From IMG/VR virus record IMGVR_UViG_3300005663_000155, positions 1 to 30,852 of that record: a DNA stretch of 30,852 nucleotides; one strand, 5' to 3'. Positions 18,472 to 26,765 of the stretch are shown piece after piece. A model generated the notes under the pieces. The model did not search any database. It was not told the DNA's origin and saw nothing but the letters and a program-made list of their open reading frames with translations. This stretch comes from a virus. The number at the start of each line of letters is the position of its first letter. Position 1 is the stretch's first letter. Both the position numbers and the translations under genes were made by a program.

Positions 18472-20424
18472 GTGCCCAAAAAGAAGGACAAGAATCAAGA
18501 GCCATCCATGACCCCGGAAGAGCTTGAGCAGTCCGAAGCGCTCAAGGCCATGGGGCTCAACACCGACGTGACCCTGATTAAGCGCAGGAAACTGAGCAAG
18601 CAGGATCAGGCTGTCTTAGAGTCCAATGCGTTCACGGCCGATGACGAGTTCTCGACCCTGCACGAGGACGACCGCAGGCAGATCATCAACCCACCGTTTC
18701 ATCTGAGGCTCCTGGTCCATCTGTGTGCCCATAATAACGCCCTGATGCAGAACATCGCGGCGATGGAGGTCAACATAGACGGCACAGGGCACGAGATTGT
18801 ACCTAAGGATCTAGGCACGTCCGAGGATGAGGCAGACGATAAGCAGCCGCCTGAGGGCGAGGAACCGGTGCCCGTGGCCCCCACCCCCGAGGAGATCGCC
18901 GCCGAGGCTGAGCAGAAGAGGAAGCAACAGGTGGCCGAGGATTTTTTCAGCGAGCCCTGGCCTAACACATCGTTCATGACCATGAGGCGCGAGTTGAGAC
19001 GGGGGCTTGAGGTCACTGGCGTTGCGTATCTGGAGGTGATTCGTAACCCCAAGGGCGAGATCATGTTGGTGAACAACGTTGACCCGACGACCATCAGGCT
19101 GGTGAGGCTTGACATGGCTGTGGTCAAGGACATCACGCTCATGCGTAGGGGCCGGGAGATGAATGTGAAGCTCCTGACCAGGGAGAGGAGATACATGCAG
19201 CGCACCGGTAGTGTGCGGGCGGAGAATGTGGCGGGCACCCCGAAGATCGAGAGGGGCAAGGGAATGGTCTTTTTTAAGGAATATAAGGCCAGCCGTGAAC
19301 TGAATAAAATGACCGGTGCCTGGGAGACTGCGGATAAGCCAGTCGCGATGCCCGACCGGGCCAGCGAGCTGATTATGTTCACGGTGAACAAGATGCCGGG
19401 GACCCCGTATGGTGTGCCGCGGTGGATCAATCAGACCCCCAGTATCCTGGGCTCACGTAAGGCCGAGGAGCTGAATCTGGACTTTTTCAACAGTGGCGGG
19501 CTACCCCCGGCGATGATCATTATCCAGGGCGGTGTCCTGACCGAGGTGGTCAGGCAGCAGATCCAGACCTACCTGAGCGGCAAGGGGGCGAGCAAGAACC
19601 GGGCGATGGTCATCGAGGTACACGCGGCCGGTGGGGACATGGACAAGCCGGGCAACGTCAAGGTGCTAGTCGAGAGATTCGGATCTGAGCGCTTGAAGGA
19701 CAGCATGTTCGAGGTCTACAACACGAACAACGAGAAACGCGTGCGGTCCAGTTTCCGTTTGCCGCCGCTGTTCGTGGGCAAAAGTGAGGACATGAACTTC
19801 GCGACGGCCAAGACCTCGTACATGATCGCAGAGGCCCAGGTGTTCAAGCCCGAGCGCGAGGAGTTCGACGAGGTGATGAACAAGACGATCATGAGGGAGA
19901 TCGCCCCAGATTTTATATTTCACTCCCTGGCCATCACCCTGCGCGACGTGGACAGCCAGATCAAGGGCGTTGAGCTTGCGATCAAGGCCGGGGCCATAAC
20001 TAACAAGGATGTGGTGGAGACCCTGAACGAGATCGTCGATTTGACCTTTGAGGTCCCTGAAGAGGTTGAGATGATCAAGCCGCCTGCCCCACCGATGCCC
20101 CCAGGGGGTATTCCCGAGGGGGTTCCTAATGGGGAGGGGGGCGAATCCCTGCAGCGGGCTATGAAGATGGGCATGGAGGAGGTGATCCACCTGGCTCAGG
20201 AGTGGGCGGTGATGACCGTCGGCGAAAAAGAGCCGAGCCCAGACGCCAGGAAGACCATGGTCAGGATCGTGAAGAACCTGCCGGAGCAATACAAGGCGAT
20301 GTTCCATCACCTGGCGGCTATCAATATGATGGCTGGGTATGGCCACGATCCCGCGGGGGCCGATCAACTCAGTGAGATTGCAGCCTTGGCCATCCACCAG
20401 GATCATGACCACGGCGATGGTTGA
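18472..20424 (+). CDS. Phage portal protein, 650 aa
   Basis: The portal forms the dodecameric vertex through which DNA enters and leaves the head. The sequence shows the portal family pattern: an N-terminal arm, then strands and helices with FMTMRRELRRGLEVTGVAYLEVIRN, VNNVDPTTIRLV, PGTPYGVPRWINQ, LNLDFFNSGGLPPAMIII and SFRLPPLFVGKSEDMNFATAKTSY, as in PF04860/PBSX-type portals. An acidic Pro/Glu-rich insertion lies near residues 115-150, and the C-terminus has a Pro-rich then His/Asp tail. The start is GTG at 18472 after GGAGGAG. It is followed by the MuF protein, the usual partner. Confidence 0.9.
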   Translation: MPKKKDKNQEPSMTPEELEQSEALKAMGLNTDVTLIKRRKLSKQDQAVLESNAFTADDEFSTLHEDDRRQIINPPFHLRLLVHLCAHNNALMQNIAAMEVNIDGTGHEIVPKDLGTSEDEADDKQPPEGEEPVPVAPTPEEIAAEAEQKRKQQVAEDFFSEPWPNTSFMTMRRELRRGLEVTGVAYLEVIRNPKGEIMLVNNVDPTTIRLVRLDMAVVKDITLMRRGREMNVKLLTRERRYMQRTGSVRAENVAGTPKIERGKGMVFFKEYKASRELNKMTGAWETADKPVAMPDRASELIMFTVNKMPGTPYGVPRWINQTPSILGSRKAEELNLDFFNSGGLPPAMIIIQGGVLTEVVRQQIQTYLSGKGASKNRAMVIEVHAAGGDMDKPGNVKVLVERFGSERLKDSMFEVYNTNNEKRVRSSFRLPPLFVGKSEDMNFATAKTSYMIAEAQVFKPEREEFDEVMNKTIMREIAPDFIFHSLAITLRDVDSQIKGVELAIKAGAITNKDVVETLNEIVDLTFEVPEEVEMIKPPAPPMPPGGIPEGVPNGEGGESLQRAMKMGMEEVIHLAQEWAVMTVGEKEPSPDARKTMVRIVKNLPEQYKAMFHHLAAINMMAGYGHDPAGADQLSEIAALAIHQDHDHGDG

Positions 20425-22183
20425 TATAGCGGCTGCCCCGACTAGAGCGACAACGGAGTCCAGAGCCCCCCAGGCCACGACAGTACGCCGCGAGGCCTTT
20501 CTGGCCATCGAGGACTCCCTGGCCATCCCCACATTCAACTCCTGGAAGCGAGAGGCTTCCTCTGTGGTCCAGAAGATTGCTGACCGGTTTCAGGCCGGGG
20601 ACATCAACGGGGCATTCGCGGCCGTCGAGGAGCTGGACCTGGGGCCTGTGGCTCGCAGGCAAGAGCGCAGGGCCCGGTTCACGGGGGAGATGGCTGTGAT
20701 CTTTGGGGCTACCGACTTCGCGCGGGCCAGGAACACCCGATTCGCGAAGGAACAGGTGCCGGAGGTGGTTGACAGGGCGGTCGAGATCTTCCAGATGACG
20801 CTGATAGACACGAATGAGGTGGTTAGGAGAGAGGCTCGGATATTCCTACAGCAGAAGCTGGACGAGAAGGAAGGCCGGGTCCCTATGCAGAAGCTGGTGG
20901 GTTCGTTCGCCGTGGATCTAGGGCAGAGGGCCATTGGCGCTGGCGGCCAGAATATCTTGCTAGCGAGCAGCCTGCATGCCTCCAGGTTAGGGAGCTGGGG
21001 ATTCACTCAGGAGGCTACGGCGCGAAACGTCCAATTCTACCGGGTGTCGGAGCAGTTAGACATCCGGACTTGCCCCGTTTGTCGGGAGATGAACGGCAAG
21101 GTATTCTCAGTCGCCGGGGCCGCGGATAAGCTGAATCGCTGGCTGTCTGTGGACAACCCGAACGACATGAAGACTATCGCCACATGGCCCAGCCAGAGCA
21201 GGGCCGGGATACGGAACCTCAAGGCGATGAACACCGAGCAGCTCTCGGGAGCTGGCTGGGACACGCCGCCATATCACCCATTCTGTCGAGGGGTATTGAG
21301 GAAGAGCAGGAAGGGCCCGACCGTAGGGGCCCCGGGGGCCTTGGAGCCGGGTGTGGCTCCTCGTGTCAGGCCTGGGCGTTCAGCTCTGCCTCTGGATCAG
21401 TATGCCAAGCAATTCGACGATCCGAATATCACGGCGGGCGCGATCCTGGATGATCTGTCACCATCCGTCAGGAGAGAGGTGATCGAGAATGACATTAACC
21501 TGAGGAGGCTGCGGGCTACCGATACCGTTCACAAGGTGGACGGGGCATGGACTACGGAAAGGCTGGCTGTGCACGATAGCATTCTTGGTGACATATTCAC
21601 GACCGACGCGGTGGCCGCGGCCACGCCAGAGGCAGGGGTGGCTCCCAGATTCACTATGCTCGGGGGCCGTGGTGGATCGGGTAAGGGGGCCCTGGAGGGC
21701 AGGGTATTCGATCCGAAGACCAACATCGTCCTGGACCCGGACAAGATCAAGGCGGGGCTGCCAGAATTCAGGGGCTGGAATGCTGCCCAGGTGCATCAGG
21801 AGTCCTCATTCATATTCGCCGAGGCCCATAGAATCGCGCGGGACCTGAGACTGAACGTGGTCAGTGATGCCACGATGCGCGACCTGGCCAAGGTGCAGGG
21901 GCTGTTGAAGGACTTCAAGAAGTCGGGGTATAGCATCGAGGGCCATTATATGTTCTTGCCTAGGCAGGACGCCGCTCTGAGGGCTGTGACCCGGTTCCTG
22001 GCAAGCGGGCCGAGAAAACGTGGCAGATATGTGCCGGTGGACGTGGTCCTGAATAACATCGACAACGATGCCAACTTCCAGGCATTGAAGTCGTTTTTTG
22101 GGCGCTGGTCGATCTGGGATAACCAGGTCCCCAAAGGGAGATCCCCTCTCTTTGTTGGGGGTAAAGGGGTGGCGTTCCCTTGA
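20405..22183 (+). CDS. MuF head protein fused to a Zeta-toxin-type kinase domain, 592 aa
   Basis: Residues about 25-305 are a MuF/SPP1 gp7 head morphogenesis domain. Its hallmark block begins with RTCPVCREMNGKVFSV (C223, C226) and ends with PPYHPFCRGVLRK. A linker follows. Residues about 385-585 resemble Zeta toxin kinases: a P-loop GGRGGSGKG (K427), DPDKIKAGLPEFRG, then NVVSDATMRD, which corresponds to the family's 'E-G-T-L-R' segment, and LLKDFKKSGYSIEGHYMF. Zeta enzymes phosphorylate UDP-N-acetylglucosamine and poison wall synthesis. The P-loop has Gly where Ser/Thr usually follows the Lys, so activity needs proof. MuF proteins carrying C-terminal toxin domains are known. The start at 20405 overlaps the portal end; the ATG at 20417 is an alternative. 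Confidence 0.8.
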   Translation: MTTAMVDIAAAPTRATTESRAPQATTVRREAFLAIEDSLAIPTFNSWKREASSVVQKIADRFQAGDINGAFAAVEELDLGPVARRQERRARFTGEMAVIFGATDFARARNTRFAKEQVPEVVDRAVEIFQMTLIDTNEVVRREARIFLQQKLDEKEGRVPMQKLVGSFAVDLGQRAIGAGGQNILLASSLHASRLGSWGFTQEATARNVQFYRVSEQLDIRTCPVCREMNGKVFSVAGAADKLNRWLSVDNPNDMKTIATWPSQSRAGIRNLKAMNTEQLSGAGWDTPPYHPFCRGVLRKSRKGPTVGAPGALEPGVAPRVRPGRSALPLDQYAKQFDDPNITAGAILDDLSPSVRREVIENDINLRRLRATDTVHKVDGAWTTERLAVHDSILGDIFTTDAVAAATPEAGVAPRFTMLGGRGGSGKGALEGRVFDPKTNIVLDPDKIKAGLPEFRGWNAAQVHQESSFIFAEAHRIARDLRLNVVSDATMRDLAKVQGLLKDFKKSGYSIEGHYMFLPRQDAALRAVTRFLASGPRKRGRYVPVDVVLNNIDNDANFQALKSFFGRWSIWDNQVPKGRSPLFVGGKGVAFP

Positions 22184-22219
22184 TCCGTGTTATGCTCTAA
22201 ATGTAGAGGTGCATATTCT

Positions 22220-22957
22220 ATGGTCATGAGAGCTGACGGCAAAGACGAGATCAGATTCAAGGACAGGCTAGTCACCTTCGAGGAACTGGATGACGAGGTG
22301 ACAAAACGTGGCCTTGAAGAGGCGCGTGCTATTCCCCAGGAAGAGATTGACGCTACGATCCGGAAACTGGGACACGGTGATCGACTTGATCAGGTCCGTG
22401 AGGGAGGCTCAGTGACCAGGCATTTTCTGACCATGTTGCTGTGCGTGTCTCTGGGCGTGGTCGCGCAGGTGGCCGTGTGGGCGGTTGACGTATATGGCCG
22501 TGAGCATGACGCTCCAGTGATCGGAGAGGCCCCCTTTGATAGCCCTATCCCGTTCATCGGGCGATTCAGGGAGGTGTTCGCGGGGCCCGATGATCCGTTC
22601 CCGGGTGAAGATGTGCGCGAGTATTGCGCCACGATGTCATCGGCGTACAGCACTATACTGAAGCGCAGGCACGCGGGGATTCCAATAGGTATGGTCAGAA
22701 AGTGGCTGGCTGAGTCCCTTGCCTTGGGCGGGGATAAGGTGGAGATAGTCAGGGCACTAGAGCAAACGGACGAGGCTTATTCTGGTGATGGGTTCAATGA
22801 TACCCAGGTCTGGTTCGCTCGCGGTCAGGCGTGTATGGACAGCCGACTTGAGGGCACCTGGTATACCTACGATTGGCAAGGCGACCCCAACTACCCTAAG
22901 TCCTTTGATCCCAGGACACAGGAAAGGCTACCCCAACCTAAACGCACCACGATATAG
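22220..22957 (+). CDS. Envelope-targeted unknown protein with internal second start, 245 aa
   Basis: ATG at 22220, with AGAGG about ten bases upstream. Residues 1-64 are soluble and acidic. A hydrophobic stretch at about 66-86 (FLTMLLCVSLGVVAQVAVWAV) precedes a C-terminal domain with two cysteines (REYCATMSSAYSTILKRRHAG and ARGQACMDSRL). That C-E/A-x-M-...-R-x-A-G-I-P pattern resembles a family of exported bacterial and phage proteins of unknown function. A GTG at 22412 in the same frame has GGAGG five bases upstream and would start a protein with a clean signal peptide, so two forms are possible. Its position among head genes is unusual. Confidence 0.6.
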   Translation: MVMRADGKDEIRFKDRLVTFEELDDEVTKRGLEEARAIPQEEIDATIRKLGHGDRLDQVREGGSVTRHFLTMLLCVSLGVVAQVAVWAVDVYGREHDAPVIGEAPFDSPIPFIGRFREVFAGPDDPFPGEDVREYCATMSSAYSTILKRRHAGIPIGMVRKWLAESLALGGDKVEIVRALEQTDEAYSGDGFNDTQVWFARGQACMDSRLEGTWYTYDWQGDPNYPKSFDPRTQERLPQPKRTTI

Positions 22958-22963
22958 ACACGC

Positions 22964-22980
22964 GGGCTAGTTAGTATCAC
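22964..22980. promoter_or_regulatory. Variant of the GGCTAATTAG module
   Basis: GGGCTAGTTAGTATCAC resembles the module next to the palindromes at 23598 and 29730, but here it lies upstream of the palindrome rather than downstream. Confidence 0.35.
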
Positions 22981-22993
22981 CATGCAGTCTACT

Positions 22994-23009
22994 GTCCACA
23001 CGTGTGGAT
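22994..23009. promoter_or_regulatory. Palindromic operator-like site, copy 3
   Basis: GTCCACACGTGTGGAT has one outer-base change from the perfect palindrome. It sits between the stop at 22957 and the ATG at 23049. Confidence 0.6.
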
Positions 23010-23048
23010 GGCCGGAGCGCATGCGTGACAATCTCCCTTTGTAAGAAT

Positions 23049-23588
23049 ATGTTTGAGCGGACGTGGGTGGCCAAGCCATCTACGAGCCGTCGTCAATTCC
23101 TGCTATTTGCAGCGGCCTGTAGAAGCGCCGCGGCTGCCCGCGAGCGCGGCGTAAGCCAGCAGGTGGCCTGCGAGAACTTCCTGGAGGATATGAGACGGGC
23201 GTGCCGGAACGATAAGCACCGGAGGCTGATCGGTGTCTCGCGTGCAGCCGCGTGCAGGCGCGCGCGCGAGGGCCTGGGGGGGCGTCAGGGACGGTCTGAT
23301 AAAGGCAAGAAGAGCGTGACAGAGAGAGTCAGGGACATGCTCTTGGAGAGCCTGAAGGCAGTCCATCTCCCTGGACAAGGGAGGCGGCAATGCCCGCCTG
23401 GCATGAGGATGAGGGGCGGCAGGTGTGTGCAGGTACGGAAGCCCAAGCAGGGCCCGAATGATTTGACTGTGGATGACCTAGCCACTGAGGGCGGGTTACT
23501 TAGTCCCCAGCAAGGCCCCGAGAAGTGCCCACCGGGCAAGGTGAGGGAACCTGTCACTGGGCGATGCGTTCCCAAGAGAAGGCGATGA
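23049..23588 (+). CDS. Cys-motif protein carrying a capsid-like peptide, 179 aa
   Basis: I chose the ATG at 23049; the ribosome-binding site is weak (TAAGA), and an in-frame GTG at 23004 lies inside the palindrome and is unlikely. The N-terminal half is basic and helical with several cysteines (C24, C41, C52, C69). Two C-P-P-G-...-G-R-C-V units follow (115-127 and 160-173). Between them residues 138-155 read DLTVDDLATEGGLLSPQQ, nearly the same as residues 13-29 of the major capsid protein. It may bind the capsid or protease by mimicry. No known family. Confidence 0.6.
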   Translation: MFERTWVAKPSTSRRQFLLFAAACRSAAAARERGVSQQVACENFLEDMRRACRNDKHRRLIGVSRAAACRRAREGLGGRQGRSDKGKKSVTERVRDMLLESLKAVHLPGQGRRQCPPGMRMRGGRCVQVRKPKQGPNDLTVDDLATEGGLLSPQQGPEKCPPGKVREPVTGRCVPKRRR

Positions 23589-23597
23589 TTTAATTCT

Positions 23598-23634
23598 GTC
23601 CACACGTGTGGACAGGTAGGCTAATTAGTTCTAG
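23598..23634. promoter_or_regulatory. Palindrome copy 4 plus conserved downstream module
   Basis: The perfect GTCCACACGTGTGGAC (23598-23613) is followed, after five bases, by GGCTAATTAGTTCTAG (23619-23634). The same 37-base layout with three differences recurs at 29730-29766. It lies 12 bases before the ATG of the protease gene, with AGGGTGA between. Confidence 0.65.
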
Positions 23635-23645
23635 GGTGACCTGAC

Positions 23646-24257
23646 ATGGAGCACTTTTTGAAGATCAAGAAGGTCGATGAAGAGCTTCAGATAATCTACG
23701 CGGAAGTCTACGCGCCGGATCTCCCTGATAGCCAGGGGGACTTCATGAAGACCGAGGAGATCAGGAAGATCGCTCACGGCTTCCTGGTAGCGGGTAGAGG
23801 GCGGCAGATTGATCGCCAGCACGATAACCGAAGGGTCGGCGCAGATCTCGTCGAGTCCTTCATCGCAAGGGACGGCGATCCGGACTTCATCTTCGGGGCG
23901 TGGGTTGTAGGGATACAACTAGGCGACGTGGAGTGGCAGGCTGTCAAGGATGGCGAGATCAATGGCCTCTCGTTTGAGGGGTTTGTGCATGCCAGGGGCG
24001 CTGTACTTGAGATCGAGCTGCCGGATCAGATCGAGGGGATCACGAAGGTGGCGAATGAGGCGAAGCCTCATGATCACAAGTTCGTGGTCACCTTTAGCAA
24101 GGAAGGCGACGTATTAGGAGAGGCGCTGGCAGGGAAGGGGGACGCGAACCATACGCACAAGATAGTGCGGCCGACGCTGACCGAGGACGGACCTAACGGG
24201 GAACCTGCACACCGGTTCTCATTCTTGGAGGCCTTAAATGGCAATAGTGAAGATTAA
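23646..24257 (+). CDS. XkdF-type prohead protease, 203 aa
   Basis: Prohead proteases cut scaffold and capsid N-termini during maturation. The family pattern is visible: VYAPDLPDSQGDFM near the N-terminus, H59 in IDRQHDN, VESFIAR, then GAWVVGIQLGD and the serine motif G-L-S-F-E-G-F with S109. The order and H-S spacing match the XkdF-like (S78-related) putative serine proteases. A His-rich segment (PHDHKFVV, ANHTHK) follows. The next gene begins with a segment (RWISLVKRGANR) that in many homologs is the C-terminus of this same protein. The ribosome-binding site is AGGGTGA. Confidence 0.8.
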   Translation: MEHFLKIKKVDEELQIIYAEVYAPDLPDSQGDFMKTEEIRKIAHGFLVAGRGRQIDRQHDNRRVGADLVESFIARDGDPDFIFGAWVVGIQLGDVEWQAVKDGEINGLSFEGFVHARGAVLEIELPDQIEGITKVANEAKPHDHKFVVTFSKEGDVLGEALAGKGDANHTHKIVRPTLTEDGPNGEPAHRFSFLEALNGNSED

Positions 24258-25638
24258 GGTCACCGAATTGTTTGACGGAGATGTCCGGTGGATTTCTCTT
24301 GTAAAGCGGGGAGCCAATAGGCTACCCATTAAAATCCTAAAGGCTGAGGAGGAAAAAGCAATGGGAATTGATCTGGGAGCCATGCTCTTTCGCAAAAGGG
24401 ACGGCCAGCGTGCCACCCCCGCAACTGACGAGCTGACCATCGCAGCGGTTGTCATCCGTAAGGATGAGAAGTACACCGACAAGCTGATCGCGAAGGTCAA
24501 AGAACTCGGTCTGAAGGTCGAGGACAAAGAGGAGGATGACAACGTCATCATTCTCAAGCAGGAAAACTGGACGGACGACGAGAGTCAGATGGTCTCGATG
24601 AGGCTGAATGACGATGTCGGGATCATCTTGGGGGGTAACGCCAAGAAGTTTTTCGATCCGTTTTCCGACAGCATGGACTTCGACGAGAACGTGAGCACGA
24701 AGGGCTTTTTCCCTGGGCTGGCAATGTCCATGGAGGCTCTGATGAGCACGGTCTCCGGGATCATGCGCAACTCCGAGAAGCGCCAGGACGCAGGCGGCTT
24801 GATCGAGAGCGCGCTGGATGCTCACAAGTCGTTCGTCATGAGTCTGACTAAGAAGCTGCCGATGGTGGCTTTCAAGCTGGAGGACCTGGACGGCTTCGAG
24901 ATCATGAACAAGGGTGCCTGCACCGAATGTGGCAAAGCCAAGGCCGAGCATGAGACGAGTCATGATCGCGCCGCTGGTGAGGGCACGGACTTCCAAGGCT
25001 GCCCGCCTGGCACGCAGCGCGACGACAAGGGCAACTGCGTCGAGAGCGCGGCCGAGGAACAGGGCCACGGTATTATTGGGGCCGGTGCAGGGGCCGAGGC
25101 GACGACTGGCGACGATGGCGCGGCTATCGGCGCGACGAAGAGCCCTGGCAACCCGGACGAGAACAACGCCAACCTGAGTCCTCGGGCTGATTGCCCGGCC
25201 GGTCAGCATCTGGTCGACGGGAACTGTGTCCCGATGGAGACTGGCGCAACGAACCAGCCGCCTCCGCCCGTAGGTACGGGTGCCGGGCAGCAAGGGGCCG
25301 AGACGGGCGAGATGCTCAAGGCTCTGACTAAGGTCACGGAGACGATGCAGGCCGTTACGAACGCAATCACTGGCCTGACGACGAAGGTCGACAAGCTCGA
25401 AACGGACTCGGGCAAATCTCAGGACCGCCTGAACAGCGTGGAGGAAGCCGCGAAAGCAGCGACTAAAGCTGTGGAGGGCACGGCCCTGGTGGGCACCATT
25501 ACCCAGCCGGAAGACTTGGATGGGATGCGTGCCGACCGGACGCGCAAGGATGAAGCGCAGGTGAAGAAAGGCTTCTGGGGAAACACCCAGATGGAGAAGA
25601 TGTTCAACGCTGACTTCACCGCTGACCTGAAGGAATAG
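24238..25638 (+). CDS. Scaffold-like head protein with Cys motifs and coiled coil, 466 aa
   Basis: It sits between prohead protease and major capsid protein, the scaffold position. Residues 1-35 (RWISLVKRGANRLPIK) match the usual C-terminus of XkdF-type proteases. Residues about 60-225 are mixed alpha/beta and acidic. Cys units C-P-P-G...G-N-C-V (255-268) and C-P-A-G...G-N-C-V (319-331) lie in a Gly/Ala/Pro-rich linker. Residues about 358-412 form a coiled coil. GGAGG six bases before 24238 supports this start. A strong internal site GAGGAGG precedes the in-frame ATG 24361, which would remove the first 41 residues. Codons match highly expressed genes. Confidence 0.65.
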   Translation: MAIVKIKVTELFDGDVRWISLVKRGANRLPIKILKAEEEKAMGIDLGAMLFRKRDGQRATPATDELTIAAVVIRKDEKYTDKLIAKVKELGLKVEDKEEDDNVIILKQENWTDDESQMVSMRLNDDVGIILGGNAKKFFDPFSDSMDFDENVSTKGFFPGLAMSMEALMSTVSGIMRNSEKRQDAGGLIESALDAHKSFVMSLTKKLPMVAFKLEDLDGFEIMNKGACTECGKAKAEHETSHDRAAGEGTDFQGCPPGTQRDDKGNCVESAAEEQGHGIIGAGAGAEATTGDDGAAIGATKSPGNPDENNANLSPRADCPAGQHLVDGNCVPMETGATNQPPPPVGTGAGQQGAETGEMLKALTKVTETMQAVTNAITGLTTKVDKLETDSGKSQDRLNSVEEAAKAATKAVEGTALVGTITQPEDLDGMRADRTRKDEAQVKKGFWGNTQMEKMFNADFTADLKE

Positions 25639-25697
25639 GCGGCGATAGGGCCTAAATACCACGCTGAAAAATAACACTAGGAACTGGAGGATCTACG

Positions 25698-26669
25698 ATG
25701 ACCGACAACAAGAAACTTATCCAGAAGGCGGACTGGACGGTAGGTGACCTGACCTCAGAAGGCGGATTGCTGAACCCTGAGCAGACGGATGAGTTTATCC
25801 GGAAGCTGGTTCATGTGCAGCCCACGATTCTGCGGGATGCACGCGTCGTCCGGATGAATGCGCCCGTGCGCAAGATCAACAAGATCGGCTTCAATACCCG
25901 TATCATGGCGGCGGCTCCGTCGTCTGGCACGGCGCTGGGTGCCGGTCTGCGTTCTCGTCCCACGACCGAGCAGGTGACGCTGACGACCAGCGAGGTGATC
26001 GCTGAGGTTCGGCTGCCTTACGACGTGATCGAGGACAACATCGAGCGCGGCACCATCGACGACAACATCGCGTCTGGCCCAGCGGCTGGCAGCGGTATCA
26101 GCCGGGATGGCATCAAGGACACGATCATGACCTTGATCGCCGAGCGTGCGGCCATCGACCTGGAAGAGCTTGCTCTCCTGGGCGATACCGGCTCCGGCGA
26201 CCCCTACCTGGCTCTCCAGGACGGGTGGTTGAAGCTCTCGGGTGTCGTGAACTTCGTGGACAACGGATTCGCGACGGTCAGCAAGGACCTGTTCAAGGCC
26301 GGTCTCAAGACCATGCCTGACCAGTACCTGCGCAATCTGGCGGCTCTCCGCCACTACGTCTCCATGGACCAGCTCATCGAGTATCGTGACACGTTCGCGA
26401 CTCGCGAGACGGCTCTGGGCGATGCGCAGTTGCAGGGCACGGGTCCGGTCTTCGGCTTCGGTGTCCCGGTCAACGCGGCACTGCAGCTCCCGAACGCGAG
26501 CGGCATGTTGACCAACCCTCTGAACCTGATCTGGGGTATCCAGCGTCGGGTGACGATGGAGGTCGACAAGGACATCCGCACGCGGGAGTTCATCATCGTT
26601 CTCACGGCCAGGGTGGCTGTCGAGATCGAGGAGGACGAGGCCGTCGTCAAGTACACCAACATCGGCTAA
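25698..26669 (+). CDS. Major capsid protein, HK97 fold, 323 aa
   Basis: This protein forms the capsid shell. Features of this capsid group are visible: an N-terminal arm (residues 1-40), DEFIRKLVHVQPTILRDARVV, APVRKINKIGF and EVRLPYDVIEDN (E-loop to spine). IAERAAIDLEELALLGDTGS then leads into the P and A domains, and FGFGVPVNAALQLP precedes the C-terminal TREFIIVLTARVAVEIEE. Length fits. CGC/CGT and GGC codons match high expression, and GGAGGATCTACG precedes the ATG. A short peptide at residues 13-29 is shared with the 23049 gene. Confidence 0.9.
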   Translation: MTDNKKLIQKADWTVGDLTSEGGLLNPEQTDEFIRKLVHVQPTILRDARVVRMNAPVRKINKIGFNTRIMAAAPSSGTALGAGLRSRPTTEQVTLTTSEVIAEVRLPYDVIEDNIERGTIDDNIASGPAAGSGISRDGIKDTIMTLIAERAAIDLEELALLGDTGSGDPYLALQDGWLKLSGVVNFVDNGFATVSKDLFKAGLKTMPDQYLRNLAALRHYVSMDQLIEYRDTFATRETALGDAQLQGTGPVFGFGVPVNAALQLPNASGMLTNPLNLIWGIQRRVTMEVDKDIRTREFIIVLTARVAVEIEEDEAVVKYTNIG

Positions 26670-26702
26670 ACAGGCCGTTGAGGGGTGGGACTGGTAGCAT
26701 TA

Positions 26703-26730
26703 GGCCCGGGGTGGATACAAGCCCCGGGCC
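26703..26730 (+). terminator. Strong hairpin after the capsid gene
   Basis: GGCCCGGGG pairs perfectly with CCCCGGGCC (9 bp) around a ten-base loop, extended by GCAT/ATGC outside. No T-run follows. It may be a partial terminator or mRNA-stabilising structure that sets capsid over downstream expression. Confidence 0.45.
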
Positions 26731-26765
26731 ATGATGCCCTAACTTTGTAAGCTGGAGGAGCGAGC

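Noticed and set aside
19666-20538. A 290-codon - strand frame opposite the portal gene.
   Set aside because: Antisense shadow; composition is unlike a protein, and the portal reading is clear.
24337-25677. A 446-codon open frame on the - strand opposite the scaffold-like gene.
   Set aside because: It is the antisense shadow of a codon-biased gene; the product is Arg/His/Leu-rich with no domain, and the + strand frame has a strong ribosome-binding site and recognisable motifs.
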